A stretch of 64,000 nucleotides of DNA, from NCBI RefSeq assembly GCF_011752525.1, contig NZ_VWXI01000004.1:1-64000 (forward strand). The letters run 5' to 3'. Origin of the DNA: Pantoea sp. Cy-639 (GTDB taxonomy: Bacteria > Pseudomonadota > Gammaproteobacteria > Pseudomonadales > Pseudomonadaceae). Positions 40,774 through 49,395 of this stretch are shown here, piece by piece (position 1 is the first letter of the stretch; each line of letters begins with the position of its first letter). The notes below the pieces were generated by a model that saw only the letters and a program-made list of their open reading frames with translations, was not told the DNA's origin and ran no database searches. The translations under genes and the position numbers were made by a program.

Positions 40774-41976
40774 ATGACTTCCGTATGGCGGACCAGTGGG
40801 TGGGTGTTACTGGGGGCGGCGCTGATCCTGGCGCTGTCGCTGGGTGTTCGGCATGGTTTCGGGCTGTTCCTGGCGCCGATGAGCGGCGAATTCGGCTGGG
40901 GGCGTGGGGTATTTGCCTTCGCCATCGCCCTGCAGAACCTGATCTGGGGGCTGACCCAGCCGTTCACCGGGGCCCTGGCCGATCGTCTCGGCGCGGCCAA
41001 GGTGGTGATCGTCGGAGGCATTCTCTACGCCGCCGGCCTGGTGTTGATGGCTCTGGCTGACTCGCCCTGGTCGTTGTCGCTGAGCGCTGGCCTGCTGATC
41101 GGTATCGGCCTGTCCGGCACTTCGTTCTCGGTGATCCTGGGCGTGGTCGGACGGGCGGTGGCGCCCGAGAAGCGCAGCATGGCCATGGGCATCGCCAGTG
41201 CCGCGGGCTCCTTCGGCCAGTTCGCCATGCTACCGGGCACCCAGGGCCTGATCCAGTGGTTGGGCTGGTCGTCCGCGCTGTTGGTGCTGGGGTTGCTGGT
41301 GGCCTTGATCGTGCCTTTCGTTGGCCTGTTGCGCGACCGTCCGCTGCCCAGCCATGGCGCCGAGCAGACCTTGGGCCAGGCGCTGCGCGAGGCCTGTTCG
41401 CACTCCGGTTTCTGGCTGCTGGCGCTGGGATTTTTCGTCTGTGGCTTCCAGGTGGTGTTCATCGGCGTGCACCTGCCGGCCTATCTGGTCGACCAGCACT
41501 TGCCGGCGACCACCGGCACCACGGTGCTGGCGCTGGTCGGGCTGTTCAATATCGTCGGCACCTACACCGCCGGCTGGCTCGGCGGGCGGATGTCCAAGCC
41601 GCGCCTGCTGACTGCGCTGTACCTGTTGCGGGCGGTGGTCATCGTGTTGTTCCTGTGGGCGCCGGTGACGCAATACAGCGCCTACCTGTTCGGTATCGCC
41701 ATGGGCCTGTTGTGGCTTTCGACGGTACCGCTGACCAACGGCACCGTGGCCACGCTGTTCGGTGTGCGCAACCTGTCCATGCTGGGCGGTATCGTCTTCC
41801 TGTTCCACCAACTGGGCGCCTTCCTGGGGGGCTGGCTGGGGGGCGAGGTGTATGACCGCACCGGCAGCTATGACCTGGTCTGGCAGATCTCGATTCTGCT
41901 CAGTCTGCTGGCCGCAGTGCTCAATTGGCCGGTGCGCGAGCGTCCGGTCGCGCGCCTTGAGGCTGGAATGGCATGA
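40774..41976 (+). CDS. MFS transporter
   Basis: A 400-residue major facilitator protein with twelve predicted helices. It starts with WRTSGWVLLGAALILALSLGVRHGFGLFLAPM, the pattern of the oxalate/formate-antiporter-like and monocarboxylate branch; ADRLGAAKVVIVGG is the loop 2-3 motif. GGAGA lies nine bases before the ATG at 40774. It sits behind a MarR operator and overlaps the following 40-codon gene by four bases. The substrate is unknown. Confidence 0.88.
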   Translation: MTSVWRTSGWVLLGAALILALSLGVRHGFGLFLAPMSGEFGWGRGVFAFAIALQNLIWGLTQPFTGALADRLGAAKVVIVGGILYAAGLVLMALADSPWSLSLSAGLLIGIGLSGTSFSVILGVVGRAVAPEKRSMAMGIASAAGSFGQFAMLPGTQGLIQWLGWSSALLVLGLLVALIVPFVGLLRDRPLPSHGAEQTLGQALREACSHSGFWLLALGFFVCGFQVVFIGVHLPAYLVDQHLPATTGTTVLALVGLFNIVGTYTAGWLGGRMSKPRLLTALYLLRAVVIVLFLWAPVTQYSAYLFGIAMGLLWLSTVPLTNGTVATLFGVRNLSMLGGIVFLFHQLGAFLGGWLGGEVYDRTGSYDLVWQISILLSLLAAVLNWPVRERPVARLEAGMA

Positions 41977-42095
41977 GTAGGCTGATGGCGCGCCTGTTGC
42001 TGGTCGCCGCTGCATTACTGGTGTTGGCGGTGGTGTGGTGGGGCTGGCATGCGAGCGGGCTGGCGCTGATGCAGTTAGGCATGAGCCTGTGTTAG
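41973..42095 (+). CDS. 40-residue membrane peptide
   Basis: A very short gene whose ATG overlaps the MFS stop (ATGA). It codes for MSRLMARLLLVAAALLVLAV followed by a tryptophan-rich turn (WWGWH) and a second short hydrophobic stretch, ending in C. It has one clear transmembrane helix with a positive N-terminus. The coupling makes it a plausible small partner of the exporter; no family is recognised. Confidence 0.6.
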   Translation: MSRLMARLLLVAAALLVLAVVWWGWHASGLALMQLGMSLC

Positions 42096-42139
42096 GCGTT
42101 ACCCTGCAGGATTAAAGGACTGTCTGCAGGAGAACCCTC

Positions 42140-42694
42140 ATGATGCATGCACGCTGGCTGACGATACCCGTGCTCATGTTTGCCGCCGCCACCACCAGTC
42201 TGGCGGCGGATTGCCCGGCGCTGCTGCAGGGGAGCTTGCCGGAACTGCGCGGCAAGGGGCAGATCGACCTGTGCGAGCGGTATGCCGGCAAGCCGCTGGT
42301 GGTGATCAATACCGCCAGCTATTGCGGATTCGCCCCGCAATTCGAAGGGCTCGAGGCAACTTACAAGGACTACCACGGCAAAGGGCTGGAGATGCTCGGG
42401 GTACCGTCCAATGACTTCAAGCAGGAAGACGCCGACAGCGAGAAGACCGCCAAGGTCTGCTATGCCAACTACGGCGTGACCTTCAGCATGGCCAAGGTCC
42501 AGCCGGTACGTGGCAAGGACGCTATCCCGCTGTTCGTCGAGCTGGCGCGCCAGAGCAGTGCGCCAAAGTGGAACTTCTACAAGTACGTGGTGGATCGCAA
42601 GGGCAAGGTGATCGGCAATTTCTCCAGCCTGACCAAGCCGGATGATCCCGAGTTCAGGGCGGCAATCGAGAAGGCAATTGCCTCGAAGCCTTGA
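42140..42694 (+). CDS. Exported glutathione peroxidase family protein
   Basis: A 184-residue thioredoxin-fold peroxidase with a signal peptide (to SLAA at about 23), so it should act in the periplasm. The peroxidatic cysteine is C62 in [16 protein letters not shown]; the tryptophan/asparagine pair WNF near residue 148 completes the family site. Glutathione is scarce in the periplasm, so a thioredoxin-like protein may be its reductant. Two adjacent ATG codons (42140, 42143) could start it; a GGAGAA precedes them. Confidence 0.88.
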   Translation: MMHARWLTIPVLMFAAATTSLAADCPALLQGSLPELRGKGQIDLCERYAGKPLVVINTASYCGFAPQFEGLEATYKDYHGKGLEMLGVPSNDFKQEDADSEKTAKVCYANYGVTFSMAKVQPVRGKDAIPLFVELARQSSAPKWNFYKYVVDRKGKVIGNFSSLTKPDDPEFRAAIEKAIASKP

Positions 42695-42743
42695 GCGGCA
42701 GGGCGGTCTTGCATGCGGCGGTAGGCTGTCGAGCCGCCGCCGA

Positions 42744-43004
42744 TCACCGTGGGTGCACGGTCAGCGCCACCAGGCGCACCACCACCGGCCGCACCATCAG
42801 TACGCAGACGAACGCCACTGGCATGGCCAGTTGATATGCCTTGAGCACATTGCCCAGATAATCGGCGTCGACCCCTGCATTGGCAGCGGTGATCACGAAG
42901 CACATCAGCAGTGCCATGATCGCCGACATGTAGAAGGCGAAGACGTAAGGTGTCGTGCCTGCATGCAACTTGCGCCGACGGCGGATCGAAGACAACTCGT
43001 TCAT
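42744..43004 (-). CDS. DUF2798 membrane protein
   Basis: An 86-residue protein with two hydrophobic helices (about 19-42 and 60-80) and the DUF2798 pattern of a basic N-terminus followed by FAFYMSAIMALLMCFVITAANAG. Function unknown. It is convergent with the glutathione peroxidase gene and divergent from the LysR gene, which may regulate it. A GC-rich hairpin (about 42716-42739) lies between the convergent stops. Confidence 0.82.
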   Translation of the reverse strand: MNELSSIRRRRKLHAGTTPYVFAFYMSAIMALLMCFVITAANAGVDADYLGNVLKAYQLAMPVAFVCVLMVRPVVVRLVALTVHPR

Positions 43005-43120
43005 TGAGACTCCAGTGCAAATGAGTGGAAGCGCAGGTTAGCAATGGCTGAGTGCGCCCCTGTAGACCGGTCTTGTTGAGTTCTTTATAAAGAGAAACTT
43101 ACGAATCCCAAGGGCGCGAC

Positions 43121-44050
43121 ATGGACCTGCTCAACGCCATCCGCAGTTTCATCAAGGTGGTCGAGGCCGGCAGTATCGCTGGTGGCGCCAGGGCGCTGGG
43201 CCTCAGCCCGGCGGCAGTCAGTCAGAACCTGGCACGCCTGGAAGCGCATCTGCAGGTGCGCCTGCTCACGCGTACCACCCGCAGCATGGCACTCACGCCT
43301 CCCGGGCAGCTGTATTACGAGCGTGTCCGCCATGTCGAACGCGATCTCGCGCAGGCCGAACAGGCGGTCGTCACGCCGGATAGCGAGCCTCAGGGGCGCC
43401 TGTGCATCGCCTCTACCTCGGCCTTTGGCCGCCATGTCCTGGCGCCGCTCATCCCTGCCTTCAGCGCCCGCTTTCCGCTGCTTTCGATAGAGTTGGCGAT
43501 GGCTGATCGCAAGGTCAATCATGCCCGCGAGGATGTCGACGTGAGCCTGCGGATCGCTCCACAGCTCGAGGACAACCTGCTGGCCCGGCATATCGCCAGG
43601 ATTCCCTTCGTCTGCTGTGCTTCGCCTGGGTATCTGGCTCGGGCTGGCTGGCCGGACAGCCCTGAGGCTTTGCGCGAACACAGTTGCCTGGTATTCCGCT
43701 ATCCGGTGGACGGGCGCTTTCTGCCTTGGGGGTTCATGCGTGACGGGCTGCGCTTCGAGCCGCGTTTCGGCAAGGTGCTGGTCAGTGACGACATCGAGGC
43801 GCTGACCCAGATGGCCTTGCACGATGGCGGCATCACCCGTCTGGCGGAGTTCATTGTGCGCCCGCACCTGGATGCCGGCCGCCTGGTGCCGTTGTTCGAG
43901 TTCAAGCACAGTGGCCAGGCCTATGCCCAGGCCGAACCAATGGATATCTATCTGTGCTTGGCCGACCGCTACGCGATGACCACCAAGGTACGGGCTTTCA
44001 TGGATTACCTGCAGCAATGCCTGGGCGAGCGCTGGCGAGTGCAGGCATGA
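43121..44050 (+). CDS. LysR family transcriptional regulator
   Basis: A 309-residue LysR regulator. The N-terminal winged helix runs to about residue 60 (FIKVVEAGSIAGGARALGLSPAAVSQ is the helix-turn-helix), followed by a linker helix and a periplasmic-binding-like effector domain. It resembles the CrgA/PA-type subgroup by the LTRTTRSMALT motif. The likely target is the divergent DUF2798 gene: an inverted repeat ttctttataaagagaa around 43080 lies between them. Confidence 0.9.
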   Translation: MDLLNAIRSFIKVVEAGSIAGGARALGLSPAAVSQNLARLEAHLQVRLLTRTTRSMALTPPGQLYYERVRHVERDLAQAEQAVVTPDSEPQGRLCIASTSAFGRHVLAPLIPAFSARFPLLSIELAMADRKVNHAREDVDVSLRIAPQLEDNLLARHIARIPFVCCASPGYLARAGWPDSPEALREHSCLVFRYPVDGRFLPWGFMRDGLRFEPRFGKVLVSDDIEALTQMALHDGGITRLAEFIVRPHLDAGRLVPLFEFKHSGQAYAQAEPMDIYLCLADRYAMTTKVRAFMDYLQQCLGERWRVQA

Positions 44051-44053
44051 AAA

Positions 44054-44073
44054 AACCGCCACGAGGGCGGTTC
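44054..44073. terminator. Bidirectional terminator between lysR and fadL
   Basis: A stem of ACCGCC/GGCGGT is flanked by an A-run on the left and a T-rich stretch (ttcttt) on the right, serving both convergent genes. Confidence 0.85.
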
Positions 44074-44093
44074 TTTCATGCTGCGACAGTGAC

Positions 44094-45356
44094 TCAGAAG
44101 CGGTAGGTGAGCGAAGCACCGACGCCGTGAGCGCTGTTTTCGTACTTGGCCTGGTAAGTACCCTTGGTCGGGCTTGCCAGGTTGACCTTGGTGTCTTCCT
44201 CCCACAGGTAGGAGTAGGCCACGTCGATGGTCATGTCGTCGTTCGGGCTCCAGCCGGCGCCCAGGCTGAAGATCTTGCGATCGCCAGTCGGGATGCGCGG
44301 CGACCGGTCCTGGTTGTTGGTCGGCGACTGGTCCATCGAGAACCCGGTACGCAGGGTCCACTGCTTGTTGACCTTGTAGGACGCACCAACGGCGCCTGCC
44401 CAGGTGTCGTGCCAGTTCTGCTCCTCGGAGATGGTGCCGAACTGCGCGCGCAACGGTGCAGGTACATCGTTGTTGACGGTGATGTCCTTCAGGCGGCTCC
44501 AGCGGGTCCAGGTGGTACCTGCGTACAGGGTCCACTGGTCGTCAAGCTCGTGGGTGACCGAGAAGTCCACCGACTCGGGGGTCTTGATCTTCAGGTCGGC
44601 ATCGAACTTGCTGCCGCTGTACGGGCCGATCAGCGCGCTGTTGACCTTGGTCTTGCCTTCGAGCTTGTAGTCCACCATCGAGTGGTAGGTCAGGCCGAGG
44701 CGAGTGTGGTCGGTGGCCTGTACCAGGATACCGATGTTGTAGCCTACCGCGGTGTCGTCGCCCTTGATCTTCACTTCGCCATCGTTACGACCGGGGGTGA
44801 AGCGGTTGATGATGTTCGAACCGAGCTCGCCCTTGATCTTGTTGATGGTCGGACCGAAGCCGATCGACACCTTGTCGTTGAACGCATAGCTGATGGTCGG
44901 CTGGAAGGTCACGACTTCGACGCGGCTTTTCTTGCCCCAGTAGCGGGCGGCGTTGCCGCTGTCATAGTCGGTGACCAGGCCGAATGGCACGTATACACCG
45001 AAACCGACGGCCCAGTGGTCGTCGATAGGCTTGACGTAGTAACCCATCGGTACGCCGACGGTCGGCACCATGTCACCGTGGGTTCTCCCCCCCAGATTGC
45101 TGCCAGGGCCCGAGATATCGGATTTGGCGAAAATGCCTGCGCCACCCACGGTCACTTCCTGACGTTTGAGGCGTGACATGCCTGCCGGGTTTCCATAAAG
45201 CGTGGTGGCATCATCGGCAGACGAAGAACGCCCCGCAAAACCTGTCCCCATGCCGCTGACACTTTGTTCGTTCAGCGCGAAACCGCTGGCGAGCAAGTGG
45301 CTGGAAGCGAGGGTAACGGCAATACCGAGGGAGGTTTTGAGCATAACTTTTTTCAT
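44094..45356 (-). CDS. fadL: FadL-type outer membrane fatty acid transporter
   Basis: A 420-residue outer-membrane beta-barrel of the FadL/OMPP1 family, which lets long-chain fatty acids or other hydrophobic compounds diffuse in. A signal peptide is followed by the mature start SGFALNEQSVSGMGTGFAG and the hatch motif YGNPAGMS; the C-terminus ends in an aromatic residue (LTYRF), as outer-membrane barrels do. AAGGAG precedes the ATG at 45356; the longer frame upstream is not needed. A T-rich promoter region lies upstream. Confidence 0.92.
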   Translation of the reverse strand: MKKVMLKTSLGIAVTLASSHLLASGFALNEQSVSGMGTGFAGRSSSADDATTLYGNPAGMSRLKRQEVTVGGAGIFAKSDISGPGSNLGGRTHGDMVPTVGVPMGYYVKPIDDHWAVGFGVYVPFGLVTDYDSGNAARYWGKKSRVEVVTFQPTISYAFNDKVSIGFGPTINKIKGELGSNIINRFTPGRNDGEVKIKGDDTAVGYNIGILVQATDHTRLGLTYHSMVDYKLEGKTKVNSALIGPYSGSKFDADLKIKTPESVDFSVTHELDDQWTLYAGTTWTRWSRLKDITVNNDVPAPLRAQFGTISEEQNWHDTWAGAVGASYKVNKQWTLRTGFSMDQSPTNNQDRSPRIPTGDRKIFSLGAGWSPNDDMTIDVAYSYLWEEDTKVNLASPTKGTYQAKYENSAHGVGASLTYRF

Positions 45357-45501
45357 TATTAGAAACTCCTTGGGATCTCCGGGGCGAAAAGCTACCAACA
45401 AATCTCGCTCCACGCTATAGGCTGCAACGCAGGAGATAGAGCTGTTTTGTAGGACAATCCGACCAAAATTCCTTTTTTTCCGGTTTTTATTAGACCAACT
45501 C

Positions 45502-45984
45502 TTAGGACGCCTGAGTCAGTATCGGTTCGATGCAGTGTTGCCAGGCGCGGGTGAAATCATGCAGGCGGCCTTGAGGATTGAAGGTCTGGCGCCATATTTT
45601 CGCCAACCCCAGCAGGTCATCGGCCGCGGGCAATGGCGTGGCCTGCTGCTCGATGAGCATCCAGGCGATGGCCGTTGCATAGCGCAGGTTGACTGTCAGT
45701 TCGAGGTGCGGGCCGCCAAGAAAGGCATGCTGGCTGGCCAGCCCGCGGACCAGGCTGGCCAGTTCCGGGTCGCGGGCGAGATAGTCGTCCCAGAGGCTGC
45801 GGTGACGCTGCTCGGCGATCCGGTACAGGCCGTGCCCGCGACGGTCGTGCAGGGCGCAGCCCAACGCCGACTGGCTGGCGGCAACCCCCAGTAGCAAAGC
45901 CTCGGCGCTGGCGCTGTGGCGGTTCAGGTAGATCAGGGTCGGCCTGATCACATAGCGACTCAACTCGTTCGCAGCGATGCCCAT
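45502..45984 (-). CDS. Phage-like hypothetical protein
   Basis: A 160-residue soluble protein. The spacing of LLLGVAASQSALG, GHGLYRIAEQRHRSLW, NLRYATAIAWML and LAKIWRQTFN recalls small phage proteins with a lysozyme-like layout that I cannot name exactly; in those the AxQES glutamate is thought catalytic, and here the position reads AASQS. It may be a domesticated phage gene that lost activity. It has no phage neighbours. Function unknown. Confidence 0.6.
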   Translation of the reverse strand: MGIAANELSRYVIRPTLIYLNRHSASAEALLLGVAASQSALGCALHDRRGHGLYRIAEQRHRSLWDDYLARDPELASLVRGLASQHAFLGGPHLELTVNLRYATAIAWMLIEQQATPLPAADDLLGLAKIWRQTFNPQGRLHDFTRAWQHCIEPILTQAS

Positions 45985-46247
45985 GATGCCCCTCGCACTG
46001 GGTGTCCTTGCGGTGAACAGGGCCGACGGGCGCTGGTGCTTGGCAGCTGGTGAATGGGTCAGGCCCGTCGGAAGCGGCCCGGGCCGCTCGAGTTGAAGTG
46101 TAGTGTGATAACCATGATGTAAAGGGCTGTTTTTAAATCAATTGCTGCCTGAGGGCGCGGGCTATATGCCCGCTGGCGATTAAGCCGGTTGCCTTCAGGC
46201 TGCTTTGTCCGGGCGAGTATTCATGGTGTGAATCTGCCGTTATTCGT

Positions 46248-46472
46248 TCATGCGGTCAGCGACTGGCGAGTGCGGTCGATCACCGCCTGCAGGGGTTCTG
46301 CCCGGGTGTACTGGTCTGGATAGAGTCGCTCGGTGTGACAGGCAACGCCATGTTCGTCGACCAGGGTGAAACTGAAGCTGCCCTTGCGTGGGGCAACGAT
46401 AAGGCACTTCAGTGGTGCGAAGGCCTGGGAGAGGGTGCCGAAGGCAGCCTGGATCTGTTGTTGTTTGCTCAT
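46248..46472 (-). CDS. DUF3509-like protein
   Basis: A 74-residue protein fitting the Pseudomonas-type DUF3509 pattern: an N-terminal helix (IQAAFGTLSQAFAP), a two-stranded part with SFSFTLVDEHGVACHTERL, then a C-terminal helix with VIDRTRQSL. Function unknown. The ATG at 46472 gives the expected length, though the ribosome site is weak. The 263 bases between it and the previous gene hold no other gene that I can support. Confidence 0.62.
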   Translation of the reverse strand: MSKQQQIQAAFGTLSQAFAPLKCLIVAPRKGSFSFTLVDEHGVACHTERLYPDQYTRAEPLQAVIDRTRQSLTA

Positions 46473-46527
46473 CTTGTTGGATGTTCCTGCGTAAGACACG
46501 GGTTTCGATCCGTGCACAATAGAAACG

Positions 46528-46572
46528 TTCCAGTGACGTCTTTATTAAGGAGACGCAGAACCTGACTGGAAC
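46528..46572. promoter_or_regulatory. Stem-loop upstream of the DUF3509-like gene
   Basis: GTTCCAGT (46528-46535) pairs perfectly with ACTGGAAC (46565-46572), and GTCT/AGAC inside gives a second stem. It lies about 55 bases upstream of the minus-strand start, so it would be in the leader or promoter. Role unknown. Confidence 0.4.
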
Positions 46573-47356
46573 AGGGCAGCCAGAGGGGCGCATGCAATGG
46601 TTGGCGCTGGGCTGACTGGTAGGTACGGCAGAAGGCAGGCAGCACTCCGGGGCCAGGGTTCTGGGCACCGGGGAAGATCCTGATCAATCTGATACGTGAT
46701 TCGTGCTTGAGCAGCCTGGGCTGCCGAGTGAACCATCGAATGGGCCGGTCCCGATGGGGCAGCGCTGGCTCATGATGAGTGGGCTGCGGGGACTGAGTGG
46801 CCAGAATTGACTTTCAGCTGGGTACTAACGGGGCGCAAACCTACAGGAATAATTTCGGTTTGGCAAGTGTTTGGTTTTTCTTTCGCGAAGCCGACCAGTA
46901 TGTCGTCTCTTGTGGCGATTGTGAAGAGGGGCATTTGCCCACTATTCGCCCGGATGTGCTGTTTTCGTGCGGCATATGCCGTTTGATGGTGCACTTGTAC
47001 ACATTCGTTCGGGTATTTGTCGCTGACTTGCAACGCGTTGTGGATCGCTCGCCAATGCCTTGACTGAGGGTGTAAGTCAATGAAAAAAAACACTAATTTC
47101 TACTGGTGAAAAAATCGTCAGTTTGACTGCAGGCCCCATTTCACAGGGGTTTGCGGGCGGTGCGAGGGGGTTGTCCACCGAGTTATCCACAGGATCTGTG
47201 GATTGTCCGGGGCGCTTGCTCTAGCACGGGCGTGCCAGCAGTTTCATGAAGTGTCCGACAATCGGCTGGCATGGGCCAGGCACTGCACTCGGGGCGTAAA
47301 ACCGTCAAGAAAAAAACCTTAAATTTTTTTGCACTAGGCCAAAAGTCGGTCGGGCC
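46573..47356. other. Long gap without a supported gene
   Basis: Nearly 0.8 kb with no gene I can support. Two overlapping open frames, 46797-47063 (+) and 46841-47080 (-), cover the same AT-richer stretch; neither has a ribosome site nor a recognisable protein, and base use differs from the surrounding genes. The right part (47170-47205) has DnaA-box-like sequences, and around 47310-47330 there is an A/T-run that may be the promoter of the Sel1-like gene. Confidence 0.6.
47183..47203. promoter_or_regulatory. DnaA box with inverted partner
   Basis: TTATCCACA at 47183-47191 fits the DnaA-box consensus perfectly. A facing near-match (CAATCCACA on the minus strand, ending at 47205) forms the inverted repeat ATCCACAG-gat-CTGTGGAT, and a third weaker match TTGTCCACC lies at 47171. 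It may bind DnaA; no origin genes are near. Confidence 0.5.
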
Positions 47357-47413
47357 ATGGCATCGAAAAAGGAGTACAGTGGCGCGCCTCTCGAGTCACC
47401 AATGCTGTCGGTC

Positions 47414-47836
47414 ATGAAGCTTCGCGGTAAACACCTCGCCAGTCCTGCTGCATCCCCAACGCTACCTCCCCCCAAGCGCTTTTCCCTCAAGGTAGCCCTG
47501 TGGCTGCTCGACAGCCCGCGCCTGGGCGACAAGCCCAGCGTCAAGCACCTGGCCGGGCGCATGCTCAAGCAACCCGCGCGCCAAGGCGTGGTTGTGGCCC
47601 AGAGCCGGTTGGGGCAGATGCTTTGCCGCGACTGTGGCAATGCCCGTGACCGGCGCATCGGTCACGACCTGCTGCGCCAGGCGGCCCGTGCCGGTGATCG
47701 GTGTGCGCAACTGGAGTATGCCCGCCTGTGCCAGGCCCAGGAGCCGGAACAGGCCCGTTACTGGTTGGAACTGGCGGCGGGGCAGGGCTCGCAGGAAGCC
47801 CGGCGGCTGCTCAAGCAACTGTCTCTTTCGGCGTAA
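47414..47836 (+). CDS. Sel1/TPR-like repeat protein
   Basis: A 140-residue basic protein. Residues about 60-138 hold two to three Sel1-type helical repeats (AQSRLGQMLCRDCGN, GHDLLRQAARAGDRCAQLEYARL, ARYWLELAAGQGSQEARRLL), usually protein-protein adaptors. The N-terminal 25 residues are basic and proline-rich. Starts at 47357 or 47402 are equally open; none has a convincing ribosome site, so the N-terminus is uncertain. Confidence 0.7.
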   Translation: MKLRGKHLASPAASPTLPPPKRFSLKVALWLLDSPRLGDKPSVKHLAGRMLKQPARQGVVVAQSRLGQMLCRDCGNARDRRIGHDLLRQAARAGDRCAQLEYARLCQAQEPEQARYWLELAAGQGSQEARRLLKQLSLSA

Positions 47837-47922
47837 GCTCCCGGCATACCGAGTCCACAGGGCCAGCACGTCGCCGAGCTGATAAGCTGCGCAGCATTCG
47901 TCAATGTTCGATCGGGGTAAGC

Positions 47923-49395
47923 ATGACAGTGGATCTGACCAGCATTCTGCTGGGCTTGGTAGCAGGTGCCGTGCCTTGTCTGGGTTGGGTCATGCAGGTC
48001 CAGCGCAGTCAGGGCGCACGCAAGGCCGAGCAGGCACTGCTCGAGGAGCGTCTGAACGCCGCCTTGCTGGCCCAGGACGGCTTGCAGGCGCAGCTGGATG
48101 CCGGGCGTGACGAAATCAGCGATCTCAGCGAGGCCAACACCGTCAAGCAGACCCAACTGGCGGCCCAGGGGCGTGAGCTGGAACTGTTGCAGATCGACCG
48201 CGACAACGCCCGCGACGCGGCCCATGCCTGGAGCCTCGAACGTGCCAGTCGCGAAGCCGAACAGCGCCGCCTCGAGGCCCAGGCCGCTCGCCTGGAGGCC
48301 GAGCTGCGTGAACAGCAGGAAAGCCACCAGCAGCGCCTGGAAGACCTGCAGGAAGCCCGCGACACCTTGCGTGCGCAGTTCGCCGAAATGGCCACGAAGA
48401 TCTTCGACGAGCGCGAGCAGCGCTTCGCCCAGACCAGCCAGCAGCACCTCGGCCAGTTGCTCGACCCGCTCAAGGAGCGTATCCAGGCGTTCGAGAAGCG
48501 TGTCGAGGAAAGCTACCAGCAGGAGGCACGCGAGCGATTTTCCCTGGGCAAGGAACTGGAGCGCCTGCAGCAGCTCAACCTGCGCCTGTCCGACGAGGCG
48601 ACCAACCTCACCCAGGCGCTCAAGGGTCAGAAGACCCAAGGCAACTGGGGCGAGCTGATCCTCGAGCGGGTGCTCGAGCACGCCGGACTGGAGAAGGGGC
48701 GCGAGTACCAGACCCAGGTCAGCCTCAAGAGCGCCGACGGCGAGCGTTTCCAGCCTGACGTGCTGATCATGCTGCCCGGTGACAAGCAGGTGGTGGTCGA
48801 CGCCAAGGTCAGCCTCACGGCCTATCAGCAGTTCGTCGGCAGCAACGACGAAACTGCGCTCAAGCAGCACGTGCAATCGTTGCGCAACCATGTCAAAGGC
48901 CTGTCGAGCAAGGACTACAACCGGCTGGACGGGCTTCACAGCCTCGATTTCGTGCTGTTGTTCGTGCCCATCGAGGCGGCGTTCTCGGCGGCCCTGCAGG
49001 CCGAGCCGAACCTGTTCCAGGAGGCCTTCGACCGACAGATCGTGATCGTCAGCCCGACCACCCTGCTGGCCACCCTGAGGGTCATCGACAGCCTGTGGAA
49101 ACAGGAGCGCCAGAGCCAGAATGCCCGCGAGATCGCCGAGCGGGCCGGCTGGCTGTACGACAAGTTCGTGCTGTTCATCCAGGACCTGGACGAGCTGGGC
49201 GCCCGCCTGCAGCAGGTGGACAAGGCCTATGCCGCCGCACGCAACAAGCTCTGCGAAGGACGCGGCAACCTGGTCAGTCGCAGCGAGCAACTCAAGCTGC
49301 TCGGCGCCCGGGCCAGCAAGAGCCTGCCGGGCGAGCTGCTCGAACGCGCTCTGGCGGACGAGGCGGTTACTGCACCAGGCTCAGATGCCGATTGA
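47923..49395 (+). CDS. rmuC: DNA recombination protein RmuC
   Basis: RmuC proteins limit inversion between short repeats in E. coli and look like nucleases. The protein is 490 residues: an N-terminal membrane helix (about 6-24), a long coiled coil (about 30-200) rich in E, Q and R, then the conserved domain with QPDVLIMLPGDKQVVVDAKVSL, a PD-(D/E)XK-like core. Its last 29 bases overlap the convergent kinase gene. Confidence 0.93.
   Translation: MTVDLTSILLGLVAGAVPCLGWVMQVQRSQGARKAEQALLEERLNAALLAQDGLQAQLDAGRDEISDLSEANTVKQTQLAAQGRELELLQIDRDNARDAAHAWSLERASREAEQRRLEAQAARLEAELREQQESHQQRLEDLQEARDTLRAQFAEMATKIFDEREQRFAQTSQQHLGQLLDPLKERIQAFEKRVEESYQQEARERFSLGKELERLQQLNLRLSDEATNLTQALKGQKTQGNWGELILERVLEHAGLEKGREYQTQVSLKSADGERFQPDVLIMLPGDKQVVVDAKVSLTAYQQFVGSNDETALKQHVQSLRNHVKGLSSKDYNRLDGLHSLDFVLLFVPIEAAFSAALQAEPNLFQEAFDRQIVIVSPTTLLATLRVIDSLWKQERQSQNAREIAERAGWLYDKFVLFIQDLDELGARLQQVDKAYAAARNKLCEGRGNLVSRSEQLKLLGARASKSLPGELLERALADEAVTAPGSDAD

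Noticed and set aside
46797..47063. An 88-codon open frame in the gap
   Set aside because: It has no ribosome site, overlaps an equally poor frame on the other strand, and its sequence shows no domain; kept only as part of the gap description.
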